The position numbers and the translations under genes are program-made. The notes beneath the pieces are model-generated. The model ran no database searches and was not told the DNA's origin. It saw nothing but the letters and a program-made list of their open reading frames with translations. Source: Oxyruncus cristatus (Eukaryota > Chordata > Aves > Passeriformes > Cotingidae). From it: DNA of 64,000 nucleotides. Positions 49,871 through 63,490 of the stretch are shown one piece after another (the first letter of the stretch is position 1; every line of letters begins with the position of its first letter). The DNA is taken from contig VXAY01002320.1 in assembly GCA_013399855.1 (NCBI GenBank), forward strand, positions 6,952 to 70,951. Direction: 5' to 3'.

Positions 49871-52380
49871 CCTTGGGAAATATGGTCATCTTACTATTTA
49901 TACAAATGAATTAAAACATAAAAACACTCTGCTACTGGGAATGAACTCTTCTCCAATGCCAAGTAAACTACAGTTGTTCATGCATAGTATGGGGATTATA
50001 GTACTAAAATAATTATTAAAACATGATAGCCTCAAAAAGGCTAACGTACTGCCAGATATAATGAACCTCTAGCCACTGTCATTCTCATCTTGTATATTTG
50101 TAGATAACACATAGACACAAAGCTAATTTCCAAGAACAGATTACTTAGCTATTCTTGATGCCATTTTAATAACGATGTGGTTGTTTCTTTCAGGGGCAGT
50201 ATCTTAGAGCAAGAGGGGTGAGTTATTCCAGATTTTAGAAATCATTTTTAATGGAGAGAAGACAGAAGTGGAATATTAGTTCAGTACAAGTAAACTTTTG
50301 TTTGTTTGTTTTATGTCTCTAAACAAATTCACAAAAGACTGAGAAATGAAACTTTATTTTTAATCATTAATATCACTTATTCTTATTTTGAAATTCTCAG
50401 CAACTGCAAGATACGAAGTTGTTCAGCCACTTCTCCTTTTTCCAGCAATTAGGAATCATAAGTTTGTCCTACATGGCTGATAGCAAATACAATTTTTAAA
50501 TGATTGACATAACCTGGAGTAGGGGTAACAATGACTATATGCATGTTTAACCAAAAAGAATAAGAAAATATTATAAGACAGAACATTTGGATTAATGTGA
50601 TTTAAGAGCCCGTGTTCAATCTTAATATTAGATTTCAGTACTTTGAAACCAAAGTCAGGCTGACATATAATGGAATGCAGGTGCTTCTAAAATTAGTATC
50701 CACATTCTTTGGCAGGATAACAATCTCCCACTCCTATCAAGGGAAATGTGCCAAAAGTTGTAAAATCCAGCTGTGCGCCCCAGATGTACCCATAACAAAG
50801 CTGCAGGACCCAAGGCTAGGCAGTTTTGAAAATTCTTTTCTTAGTGGTTGATCTTTGGTTGCATTGTTGCTCCATTTTATGTTGCTAAACTGAGGAGGTT
50901 GCAAGGGTTGTTAGAATTTTGTTCACTTAAGTTGATTCTAAGTTTAGAGCTGGGTTTTCTGCTTCCTTTTTTCTATGCTCTGAACTAGATAGGTGGAGAT
51001 TTGTAGAGATGCTTGATGAGAATACTTTGTTCTATGACAGTTTGTGGAAGATTAATATAATGGAATAACCCCTGACTAAATTCTAACACCAGGGAAATTA
51101 TTTTTGTTGATGTAATAACCACTGCACTGATGTCCAAAACTCTACTGTACCTTAATGTGGACAGTTAAAGAAACAAATGGGGATAAAAAAAAATGTTTCT
51201 GAACTGTCCATTGAAGACATTTGCATGTGCCTTTCCCTTGTAATTGTCATTTTTTCAACTAGTAATCCATTACCCCGCAGTCATTTCATGTTAAATGTTG
51301 AAATCAATGTTAGAAGCAAAAACTCTCTTAAGTTCTAGACATTTGCAGCTGATTTCTTCATATTAAATGACACAATGAAAAAAATCTGAAAAAAAAAAAA
51401 CACCCTGGAAAAAATGTACTTTTAGGATTAATTATGAATTGCTGTATTCCCTTATTCCCTTAGAATGACTCTAAGTGATTGCATTGTTAGTGCACTGCAA
51501 GGATTTGTGAGCAGAAATACGCTTAGTTACCTATGTGAAATGTGTGCTGGTGATGAAAATCACCGTTTGCTGTTGCTGAGCACCACCTTGCAGATCTGTC
51601 AGCGTTCTGTGTATCGCCTTGAGTTCAGTCAGTATTCAGTTTTTCAGAATCAGTGTTTGCTCCCTGCCTCTAGCAGTGTTCTTCTTTTTGCAGCCTACTT
51701 ATTTCAGCATGGACTTGACAAGGCATATGGCATCTCTTAACAGAAGTGAGGACAGCAAGACTCAGAGACACGCTTTTTATCTTGCTCTGCATAGTCTCCT
51801 TTTATAAGTGTCTGTGGGACACATGCTCACTGTGGCTCTTTTGGGTGAATACGGAATACAGTGCCAAGGTCACACCTAGATAAGCACCTTTTTGGCAATT
51901 CTTTTAAGATCAGAATGGCTGAATGCCTATGTGCTTCTTGAACGAGTCACTTCTCTGCTAGACACCAAGGGGACACCACAGTTTATATTACTGCAGGGGA
52001 GAAAAAGGACTGTGAGGAGACCCACATGGCTCCCCTATCATATATTCAGAAACAAGTGGATAGTGCATACTGGTACTAAAAGTGGGAACAAAGGTTTTAA
52101 GCTACCTCTGACTTTTATACAGGCTGGCTCCCATGATGGCATAAGCCTGAACTTACGTGGCAGTCAGTGCAACAAAACTCTGAGGAGCAGCAACAGTTCT
52201 GCAGAAATGGAGAAAACAGAAAATGTCAAAACCAGCAAAGCAACTTCAGGAAGCAGGTACCAAAATATCCTTGTCATAATTCCTTTAGGAGAATGCTTGA
52301 GTCTCCCACAAATATGTTTTGAAGTCCACTTCCACAGACCAGTACTCTTCTTTCAGAATAGATGAATGCACAGGTTTTTA
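49871..52380. other. Noncoding DNA downstream of LINGO2
   Basis: No gene is supported. The open frames at 51465-51740 and 51892-52365 on the + strand have no recognisable domain or codon pattern. Confidence 0.5.
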
Positions 52381-53450
52381 CAGAATCACACTGAATCATG
52401 GAATTATTTAGGTTGGAAAAGACTTCCAAGATCATTGAGTCCAACCTTTCACCTTGTCAACTAGACCATGGCACTAAGTGCCCCACCCAGTCATTTACTG
52501 AACACCTCCAGGGATGGTGACTCCACCACCTCCCTGGGCAGTGCATTCCAGTGTTTAACAACGATTTCTGCAAAGAAATTCCTCCTCATGTCCAACCTGA
52601 ACCTCGCCTGGTGCAATCTGAGGCTATGCTCTCTCATCCTGTAACTTAGTTGCCAGGGCGAAGAGACCGACCCTCATCTTGCCACAACCTCCTTTCAGGT
52701 AGTTGTAGAGAGTGATGAGGACCCCCCATGAACCTCCTGTTCTCCAGGCTAAACAACCCTAGCTCCTTCAGCAATTCCTCATAGGACTTATGCTATACAT
52801 CCTCCAGCAGCTCTGTTGCCCTTCTCTGGACATGCTCCAGGACATCGATGTCTTTCCTGTAGTGAGGGCCCCAAAACTGAGCACAGCATTCAGACTGTGG
52901 CCTCACCAGTGCCAAGCACAGAGGGACAATCCCTTCCCTGGTCCTACTTGCCACACTATTGCTGATGCAGGCCAGGATTCCATTGGCCTTCTTGGCCACC
53001 TAGTCCCACTGCTGGCTCATGTTCAGCCACTGTTGACCAGCACCCCCAGGTCTTTTTCTGCTGAGCAGCTTTCCAGCCACTCTTCCCCCGGCCTCTAGCA
53101 CTGCCTGGGGTTATTGTGACCCAAATGCTGGACCTGGCACTTGACCTTGCTGAACTTCATATCGTTGGCCTCAGCTTCTCAATCCAGCCTGTCCAGAACC
53201 CTCTGCAGAGCCTCCTGATCTTCCCGCAGATCTACCCTGACACCCAACTTAGTGTTGCTTGCAAACTTACTGAGGGTGCACTCGATCCCCTCACCCAGCT
53301 CATTGACAAAGATGTGAAACAGGACTGGCTCCAATACTGAGCCTTGGGAACCCCACTAATGACTGGACACCAACTGGATGTGGTACCATTCCCCACCACT
53401 CTCTGTGCCCAGCCATCCAGCCAGTTTTTAACCCGGGCATTTTTTTAACC
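52381..53450 (-). mobile_element. CR1 LINE, longest copy, mutated active site
   Basis: Read on the minus strand from about 53450 down, it encodes the CR1 reverse-transcriptase palm and thumb. '[19 protein letters not shown]' is visible at about 53257-53318 and is followed by 'ASNTKLG', where the family has ADDTKLG, so both catalytic aspartates are replaced. Next come a 'MKFSKVKCQV' motif, '[14 protein letters not shown]' and '[20 protein letters not shown]', with several frame breaks. The 3' end is at 52381 ('cagaatcacactgaatcatgg'). The copy is about 1.07 kb, 5'-truncated and dead. Confidence 0.93.
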
Positions 53451-56400
53451 CAGTTAAACTTTCAATAAGTGAGTTAAAGAGAAGACTGAAGCAATGTATT
53501 AACAAAAGAGTTTGAAATTATTTAAGGATGGTTAAGACTATCCAGTACCCCACCCCATTCTTATTTTTAGATTTTGAGCTGGTTCTCTTCTTTTTATACA
53601 CCTTTTTCTTTCTTATTAACTTCACAACATTCTTTTCAGAAAGACTTTGTCCACAAAAATTTAACTTCAGTTAGATTCATACTGGGAGGTTGCTTTTACC
53701 CTCTGTTCCCACGAGAGCCAACAGGGTCGACAACTCCCAACACAACTGAACTCAAACAGGAGACTCCGAGGTCCCTAGAGAACTGTCAGCACAAGGTGAT
53801 GTCACTAGGTGGTTTTTTGTATTGAACTTTTTTTTCTTTTGACTTCATTGTCACACTGCCATTCAAAGTTTTCCTTACATACATGAATGGAAACTACCTT
53901 TTTTTTTCCTAATTTCTTTCATCTTGGTATTGAATCACCTGTGACAGTAACAATTATAACACCATAAATAAAACTAAGAAACATTACACACTACACCCTC
54001 AGCACCACGAATTGTAATTTAGGCGTATGAGATGTAGTAAGAAGTCAGCATTAATATTTAATGGAAAGTCTTATCTAAACCTTGTGACAGAATAAACTGG
54101 TGAGAAGAAACTCGGATGTAGGCCGTGTTGGAACTGAATCACATCTAAGATAAGTAGAAACAGACTTTGTTACACCATGCCTGGGTATTAGTTGTAGACA
54201 TCGGACTTTTCCTGAAAAGCTTTTGGGATGTGTGAGTACCAGAAGCCCACATTTAACCCATAAAAAGACAAAGTGTTGGCTGAAAATCCTGTAGAGCAAG
54301 CAGCTACTGGCTGTGCAAGTACAGCAGCAAGCGGCTACTGGCTGTCCAAGACAGACAAGAGACTGCAGTCAGACGGTTATTTTGCCTCATCCACTACTGC
54401 ATTGTGTGATAATATAGTCCATTAGCCAATAATAAAACGGAAAATCCTTACCCATTTTTCTTCAAAGAAGGCAACATTTGTTTAATAAACTATAGTCTGT
54501 TACACCTCCATCCCCAGCACTGAAACATCCAGCAAGAAGTGAGGAAGAGGAAGCCCATTCTGACCAATTTGCTAATTATTCTTTTCCCCTGAATGGTCCT
54601 AGTCTACCTGGGGCTAGCATGATGACTACCCTGCCCATTTCCATCATCTCAGCTTATCAGATGGCTTGACATGGAGTAGCAGGGAAAGAAACACAAGATC
54701 AAGTTGTCCATCTTCACTGAACTGTACCTCTGATTTCAAACAAAAGAAACAGCACAGCAGTAGAGTCTTAAAAATGCCAGTCTGCTGCAGCTGATTCATG
54801 GTTTTGCCATAAGACAACATGTGGGAAAACACTGTATATGTGCTTTCCAACCTTGTTTCAGTATCCTATGAGACTGATTGCTCTTCATGCTAAACAGAAC
54901 CAGGAAAAAAAAATTAAAAAGCCCTTATCCAGTAATTTAAAACTTAATTGTGCCTGGAGAAGTTAAAGGAATGCTTTGGAAAAAGCAGAGGGCCCCATTG
55001 TTAGAGAATGTCTCTAGAAATAAATGAGATTTTTCAAGTTATCTAAGCAATTTGGATGCCCTGTTCTAACCTCCTGTAACAAGAATTAAAAACCCAACTT
55101 CCCTTGACAGCTTAGAAGAATCTCAATTAGTTCAGTGACACATGCTCTTTTTGTTTGTCTCTTAGTTCTGCCCTATTCCCCTCTCAGTTTTGAAATGACT
55201 GTGATGCCAAATGAAGATCTCTGGATTTGGTTAAGTTTCAATGAATGTTCACATGGCTTTTGGAATCTGATCTCAAAGCAGAATCTTAAATCTTCTTCAA
55301 GCCAAAAATAAAAATAAAAAAAGAAGTTTGAGTAAACCTCCTCCTCCAAGTGAAATAAACCAACTTCTATAGCCTTGCTACTGAGATAGCTACATGCCAA
55401 AAGCAATCTGCAGGGGATTTTGGGGGGCGTTGGGGTTTTTTGGTTTGTTTTTTCTTTTTACTAGGAGCAGGTGGTTGGATATAAGGCCAGCTGGAAATAA
55501 AAATCTGTATTTATAGCATCGGCAGAATGAGTAAAGAGCTGTCATAGTCAAGAAAATGATCCATGTTATTTCATCTTAAATTGAAGAATACTTTATCTTT
55601 CATATTCAAATAGGTTATGGAAAAGTACAAAAGAATAGACTTTCAACTCATAATTCGATTATTTGTTTTTATTCAGCAGATACCAAAATTGTCATGAAGC
55701 AGAAGTGTTGAAGTAAGAGACTGAAAACAGATTTTCTACTGTAGTCAGGCAATATAAATCAGGAGAAACCACTTTGTTGCTCCTGGTTACACTAGAAATT
55801 TGATAAACGAATCTAGGTTTTTTGCTTTCTACTAAGCAGGCTGTAGGGGAAAATAAGCATAACTTATTTTTTTAATTATTTCTCACCTTGTGGTATACCT
55901 TTTATTCTGGATTGCTTTAATATTTACCACTGCTGATCTGGAGAACATGAAAATGTACATTGTGGGAAGAAAAGGAAAAAAGGCAAATGGAAATCTGTAA
56001 CCTTAAAGAAGTCTGCCTATTTTTAAGCATGGAATTCGCAAGTCAGCAACATTATCTGCTCATACATAAGCCAAGAACAATGGCTTAAAATCATTGTGCA
56101 TAAGCAGCTGCACATGCAGCTATAGAGATGACTGGCAACCTGTACACACCTTACCAATTTTTACCTTTCAGAAAAAAAGTATTATTGTTTCTTAAAGAAT
56201 TCATTTATGACATTTTAATACCTAAAAGCAAACAACATTTGGACTTCATTACATTGGGCACTGCATAAGTAGGAAGTAAATTAAAACACTGATCTCTTGA
56301 GCTTGCAGCCATAAAGTAGGAATTTGGCTTTTGAGCAAGTATACATGATAAAAAGTCTCTCATTGTTTGTGGAGGGAATGCCATAGTGCAAGTATATTAA

Positions 56401-56719
56401 AACATCATCACACTTACTAAAATCTGTTTGCAAGCACATGTAGTTCATATGTACATGTTTGTGTGTGGAAAAAAAATAGTTATATTTGTTTTGTTCTTTT
56501 CTTACTTCAAGTATTAAATGTATATTGTTTTTAAAAGGTGACAAGGTTAAAAAGAAAACATTGTGCTGTAATTTATTTTAATATATATGATCATCAATAT
56601 AGATGGGAAATGAAACAGCCTTGCTGTCATGATCCATGAAGCACATGAGAATTCAGATTTGTCCATAAGTTCACTTCATATCTGAGAAAAATATACTAAT
56701 ATAATGGGGGGGGGATGAA
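53451..56719. other. Noncoding intergenic DNA
   Basis: No gene is supported. A stretch at about 54060-54520 has LTR-like signals (described in the findings), including a 31-base imperfect tandem duplication at 54295-54352. A poly-G tract at about 56705-56714 leads into an assembly gap. Confidence 0.45.
54295..54352. repeat. Imperfect 31-bp tandem duplication
   Basis: The unit beginning AGCAAGCAGCTACTGGCTGT at 54295 recurs at 54326 as AGCAAGCGGCTACTGGCTGT. Each is followed by 'gcaagtac' or 'ccaagac', so the copies differ by only a few bases. Confidence 0.9.
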
Positions 56720-56759
56720 NNNNNNNNNNNNNNNNNNNNNNNNNNNNNNNNNNNNNNNN
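56720..56759. other. Assembly gap (40 N)
   Basis: A run of 40 N lies between a G-rich stretch on the left and a 12-base poly-A on the right, typical of a homopolymer-linked assembly failure. Confidence 0.99.
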
Positions 56760-59700
56760 AAAAAAAAAAAAAGCTTTGTTTGTTAAGACAGTTGTCCTGA
56801 ATGTCATTTTAAAAGTTACTTTAGGGCTTATGTCATGATGTGTATCATGCTTATCCACAATGAAACCCAAATAAATAATTCCATGGAGTGGCAAAATTTT
56901 CTTGAAAAAGTGAAGAGAATTTACGTTGTTTCAGCTCTTGTAGTTGATCACTTCTTTTCCAAGGGGTAGTGCAGGAAACTAAGATAAGAACAATACCATT
57001 TTCTTAACGTCAGACCCAAGGTCCTAGTGCAAAGTCTTCACAACAAGTTGTCATCTCAGACCTACCACTCTTGAACCGAGAATATAAACCATTACAGTGA
57101 GGAAAAAAAAAAAAAAAAAGACTATAGTCGGTATTTTTTATCTGCTCACTCTCCTCTTCTTTGCATGGACCCCTCAAATACAGAGGAAAAACTAGATCTC
57201 ATTCAAATGTGGTTTGGGGTTTACTCTCCATGCCAATTATCAGTCAGCCTGATCCCTCACTTTTACTTGTGCATTGTGTTCAGGTAATTGATGGGGGTAC
57301 CAATCAGGCTAATGCTGGAAGAAAGCAAGCCTGCCACTTCCCAGCACCACAGAGAGAACAGCAGAAAGATAGATTTCACCAGCTGTGTCACTTGGAAAGC
57401 AACCAATACTGAAAATCTGCATCTCAAACATGGTTTCTGAGGAAATCACCAGTATTCAATCTTCTCTATAACTGCACTAGAAAAATTAGGTGGTGGAAAG
57501 TACATTCTGCTGAGCTTGAAAGCTGTTTCAACCCCCTGAGGCTTGCCACAATCCACCAAATCTACAGCAGAGATGAGCTCTGAAGAAGGACACAGTCTGT
57601 AATCTAAACTATTGCTACTCCCATTTTTCCACAACTAGGTATTTTTACCAAGAGAGAATTTTGTTTATGCTGTGTGGGATAATCTAAAATAAGATTTGTC
57701 ACCCATGAACCCATTATACTCTAAACCAGAGTCCTACTCACTAAAAAGGAAAACAGTTGTTAGTGCTACCTCAGGAACTGAAGAAGCAGCTTGAAATCCT
57801 GATAGATTGCTGGTAGTGTAGACAGACAGGGGCTGAATCTGAGCTCTCTTGTGCCTTCTGAAATCTGTCTTATCCTTATCTATTTGCTTTTAGACATCCG
57901 CAAAAGATTTTGGGTGACTTGTACCACTGTACCCTCCTCTGCAGCAGAATGCCAAATGCAAGGAATTTTTTGGCTAAATTTGACAATTGATTATTTTAAT
58001 AATCTACTTTATCAATAATCTTTTAATTTCCTTTAATTTTTTAATCTGATTGACAGTCTAATATACTGCAATACTGCCTTTTGTATGACACGAAAAAAGA
58101 GCCATTGCACCTACCACTACATTGAGAACATTGACTTTTCTTCCTCAAAAGGTTCCTCCACTCTAAGATTTCTTTCATGAAATTATAGTTCATTTTTTTG
58201 GACTACCTGACAATATCTCAAGGGGTGGAACCCGTTCCTATATCATAAGATCTGTTGAGTAAATTCCAGTTCTTACAGTAGAAAAAATTACTAGTTTTCT
58301 CCATGATAACTAAGTAGAGAAAAACGCCATCACTGACCAACTCATTAAAACTAAAAAAAAAAAACCTAAAAAAAAAAAATAAAATTGTGATATTTATGGA
58401 AAACTCTTAAAAGAAAAACACCACTTCAGATTTTTAAAAGCATCCAAAATTTTCTACAGCACAGTCACTTTCAAAAATTTTTAAGAATATTTATACTTTT
58501 ACAGATTCACTATAGAGGATTTGTCACACAGTTAGTAGCCCTGTGATACCACAGATACCTTTAAATAAACAAATCTTGGCACCGAAATTTTATTTTAAGA
58601 AATGCCTAGGCTTAATATTTTTGTATTTCAAAAAGTTAATGGGAAACAGGAAATCACACTACTCACCAAGTAATAAACACAATTCACAAATACTGAGTTA
58701 TTCTCACGTGGGGGAATGCTCACAGTGAATTTTCTGCATCATAAAACTTTCCCGTACACAGCTGCAGATGACATGTTATAAAAAAGGGCTTTGTTCATCT
58801 CCTGTGCTATCTGGACTGGGGGAGAGGATGGTAATTCAGGCACAAATAAATCTGAAAATACCGGATTAAGAAACACAGAGTTATTGCAAAGGAACTGATC
58901 TTTCTGTCTACTGACTTGGTAGCAATCTGAGAAATTTGGCCTAAATTCCTTCTTTCCTAGATATAGGGGATTCCTCACAGAAAGCCTTATTTTCCCTCTG
59001 TCCTTGGAAGGGTAAGCTTCAACCTTAATCAATGAGTAATGAAATATAATAAGTTAGTAAACTACAGGATTGAATAGGAGAGAAGAATAGGAATTAAAAC
59101 TTGTGTAAAAAATTATATTACACTGGTACTTAGCACATCGCCTAAGTAACTCCGAAATTATTTGGTTTTGCAGGATCTCATTTATTAATTAATAGCTAGG
59201 GGATACATTCAGCTAGTTAAAGCTGTAATCACCAGCTAGAATATCGTATTTACCTCATCAGTCCCTAAGTGGAAGTTATATTTTTCTGAGCTATTTTCCA
59301 ATAACTTTGCTATTTATATAACTCAAAAGCACAAGTGATGGAGAGCACACTTATTTTATTATAGGAAGACAATGATAGTAAATTTAATCTATTACTTTTG
59401 CTAAGAGAGCTCCTTGCTATATGTACAAAGATTAATAGATTACATCCATTATCTAAATTATTGCTATCACCAAAACCAAACAACACCTCACTTTACAAAT
59501 CTATCAACCTTTTATACATCTGTGCAGTGCATCAGTTCTAATGCACTGCAAATAATACTTTGCTTTCCCATAGAACAGGCATGCCATGCAAAAGGGTTAG
59601 AGACAATGCAGCCATCTGACTTATACAAACATTTGCGTTTTAATGGGCCTTATCGAATTTTTTGTTGGCTTTTATGAGTTTGGCAGGCTGTCACATTTTG

Positions 59701-61959
59701 CTAAAGGATTTCAGATCATCTTTGCCTGGCTTGAGGAGGAGCTGTCAGAAGGCTGGAACTCAGGATTTCTTGGCTGTAATCAAAACCCCTGGGCCTCTAA
59801 CTCTCTGGAGAATACAATAATAATATTTACCTTTCAAAAGGAAGATTCCTCCATTTCCCTAAGGATTATAAAGCCAAAGAGTTATGGTTCACCCACTCCT
59901 GTGTGAGGAATGATAATTCTGATGGAGGTTGGTATGCAGCAAAAGGCAGTGTTATCAGGCAAAAAAACCCTTTTCTAAGAAATGCAACCCCTGCTGCCCA
60001 AAGTGCTCCAGATGAGCACTCCACTTGGCAATGTAGTGACAGCAGTGGTCTGCCCTGTAGTCAGCATTTCCAACCATTCTAAATTAAAGGCTCATGCAGA
60101 GCAGTGGCAGTATATGAAAGAGAATTGTCATGAGAGATGCACACCAACTAGACTCTGTCTTTTATGCAGTTCAGTGGTATATTGCATGAAAAGACCTCTT
60201 AATGCCTCACTTAATTAGTGGCTTTGCAATGCTTGAAAAACATGATTATTTCCTAAAGTATCTATGAAGATTTGTTTCTTTGCCTTTGGTTATAGATGAG
60301 AAATGCTGAAATGAATGCAAACCACACATCAATTGTCAAGTGTCACACCAATTATTCAGACTCCTCCTACTACTACAAAAACATTTCTGTTTGGTCCTTT
60401 TACAAGACTACCAAAACTAGGTCCCATAGTTTCTCTACTCTCTAGTCAAATTTCTTGAAAGCAAGCTTGCATTTCCACAGGTTCTCTGACTTTTTAGTAC
60501 ATAAAGTAACAAGCATACACTTTTCAAATTACTGCTACCAGTGTTTATCATAGGGAATTTGTCCTGACACTACTCTGTTTGCCACAACACTGAGTCGCGG
60601 CCAACCTCATCTTCATCCTTTAATCAAGATTGTTTTCCTTATAAATGAGCCAAACACTTGGAACTTCCTCATTCCCAGCATCTGCTTTAGAACTGAAGCC
60701 AGAAGACTTTGCTGTGAATGTCAGTGAAGCACATTTGATAATTAATGACTGGTTACTGCCTTGCATCCAGCAGTCACTGGGAACTATTTCTGAGGTATGG
60801 GCCTATCTGGCATGATTAAAAATAGCAACTAGTCCTTGGGAACGAGATTAAGCAGTACATCCATTTTGTCATTCAAGACCATCAATTCAAGACACTGGAA
60901 GGTGTGTTCAAGTCATTGAAAACAGAGGGAAGGACTTGCTGGATGTACATGCCATCTAAGAGAACTGTAAACAAAATGGCATGCAAGAGGTCAAGTTCTC
61001 CTTTAAGTGTTAAATTACTGAAGCAGAAACCCAAACCACTACAAACAGGAGGAGATAAGCATTAAAAAAAATGAAGAAAAAAAAAAGTAAAAATTTTGCT
61101 CTGGTGGGTTTTATGGTGTAACAATGAAAAGTCAGAAAGATGAGTAAGAGGTGTACTCATCCCTTACTCTTAATTTTATGGGAAAATTATTTTCTCAATG
61201 TGATAAAATGCTCCCTCCAGATCCTGCATTAACACAAGGATTCCTCTCTCTTCTTGTTCAAAAAGGAGAGCTACAAACCACCTCATTTCAGTACAAATAC
61301 TTCTTAAAATGCATTCTCTTCTGTTCAAAACATCAACCCTTCCTGGATTTTCAACAGCTGTTGTAATTGTTTTTCATAGAAATCGATTTTAATTGTAACA
61401 CTGTTCTGCTACAGCCCTATTGTCTGTGTCCTTTGAATTGTCAATTACTTAAATGAAGAAATAAAGGCTTGAAAGCGCATTGTTGTATTTGATTTCTATG
61501 TTTCAATTGTCTTATCAGAAAGAAAGTTAAGAATTTCATCTGTTGAGACACAAAAAATACTTTCCTTAAAAAAAAAATAAATAAAATAAAGATAAAAATC
61601 CATTGCTGTTTCACTTGTGTTTTTTAAGACAAAAGTTTTATGTTGTCATTCTAGTCCTCTGCTATAGTTTTGGAAATATGCATAGTATTTCAGTGATTAT
61701 TTTGATTATAAATAAAAATGGGTTTTCTTGAATATTCTAATAAGGTTGATTTCCTGCATATATAATCTAGTGTCTCCCGCTAGGATAGTACTTGTCATGT
61801 CAGTGTCACCTCTCAGCCTGCCCTCTCCTCACACTTTCCAACCAGTATGTGACTGCTAAGTTCCACATGTGGCGTTCCCATTCCATCCCAGGACCATCAA
61901 ATGTAAGGATTTGTCCCAGTGCCTTCTTCCCTTGAAGAAAAAAAAAAAAAGTAAAAATT
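56760..61959. other. Noncoding AT-rich intergenic DNA
   Basis: No gene, RNA gene or recognisable repeat family is seen over 5.2 kb. There are A-rich runs near 57103-57119, 58355-58379, 61072-61086 and 61568-61590. The open frames, such as 59414-59677 and 59643-59906, have no recognisable motif. Confidence 0.5.
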
Positions 61960-63180
61960 CTGTGTGGGAGGATGGAATCTGTGTGCTGAGGAGCTGCTGA
62001 TCCAGGAGCTTTTAAGTTGTCTCTGCCACACTACCAGCTCTTTTCCTGCTGTCCTCTCTTCCCTTGCTGGTCATCAGTGGCTTACAAATTCTTTGCTTTG
62101 GAGATGGATGAGCTCTCAGCCACCAGCTAGTCCTGTTCTGTCCAGGTACTCACACATCTGGGCTCTGGTTTTGTGCTGATGTCTGGCCTCCAACCAACAG
62201 CTGGAACACTTCCAATGGCAACCAACCTACAGGGAAGGCTGCTAGTGTGGCATGGATAGGAGACAGAAGTACCTGAGGCAGAGACAAGCCTTAGGACAAC
62301 TGTATTTTTGAGCTACAAAGTGGTTCCTGACAGCAAAATCCGTTAGCAAGAGAAAGTAGATGTCAGAGGGATTTGATACGGCTCAAGACAACTCAGCCAA
62401 GTCCTTGGTGACGAGTGTAAAACACCAGTACTGAACAGAAGACAAAAAGATTAGGGGAAAGAGTGGGAAAATGCCTTGCAGGAAGCCCCAGCAGGGTGTG
62501 CAGAGGTACAAGTCGTGGTGGGGCTAGAAGGGTGACAGGGTACACAGTGCTGCTGTGGCTCACTGCAGTGTGCTGAAACAATGAACTGAGCCACACCCAG
62601 TTCATCCCCAGCCCCTAGCAGAGTGTGCCCTACCTGGTTCATGCCTGCAGAATCAAGTGCAGATTTGGTTGGTGCTTGTTCCTGCTTTGGGGGCTGCAGG
62701 TGGCAGATCTTGGTGCCCATCCCCAAGGCTGTCCCCCGTGTTTCCCTGGCCCCACCTGGTGCAGGAAGCCATGCACTTCAGGGCACTTGCAGCAAGGTGA
62801 TACCATGAGCCAGCAGGAAGCCAGACTGCCCTCTCTGTGAAAGCCTGTCTGTCTCATCAAGTTCTCAGAGCGAGCAGAAGCTGACTTCAGAGTACCACAA
62901 AATGCCTGCCACAGAGCCATCAACTACTGGCACCCAGGAAGGAAGAGCTCCCAGACACCCAGAAGCCCCCATCTTTGATCACCCCGTGGCCTCCTGCCAT
63001 CCTTTCCACAGTGCACATCATTCCCAGATGAGCAGGGACAGTGTCCAGAGCTGAAGTCGGTGAAACCCAGCGTGACATCTGGGGGACCTTTTCCACAGCC
63101 ATCCGCATATGCTCAGTCTGATGGTGCAGCTGGAGCTTCAGGAGGTCAACAAAGCCAAATAATCTTTGTTTCATTCACCT
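61960..63180. other. GC-richer block of unknown nature
   Basis: This stretch is clearly richer in G and C than the flanking 10 kb, and stays open in short frames on both strands (for example minus 62920-63174 and 62639-62923, plus 62623-62808). None shows a recognisable domain, and I see no CR1 or family A LTR sequence. It follows a poly-A run at 61936-61950. It could be an unrecognised repeat, a noncoding exon or decayed coding sequence. Confidence 0.35.
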
Positions 63181-63490
63181 TTTGTATCTGGGATCTTCCA
63201 GATGGTTAAGGCTAATATTCTTTAAAAAGCTCTTATGAAGTGTCTGCCCTCACTGAAGAGAGAAATACTGGCTCAATAATCCCTTAAGATGCACTGCTCA
63301 AAAGTGGTACCTTTGGACCAAGAGAAAGGAGTTGTAGCTTTGCAGTACCACAAGAATGTTCTCAAACAGGGCTGTGAAAGAAATAATTTTACAGCACAGA
63401 GGCCCAGAGCAAGTCGGAACACAAAGGTCAACTGGAGTGAGAACAATCAAAGCCAAGTGTGCTGTGCCTCGGAACAAGGGATTGTAAAAA

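Noticed and set aside
51892..52365. 157-codon open frame on the + strand just before a CR1 copy
   Set aside because: No recognisable domain. It is probably a chance frame.
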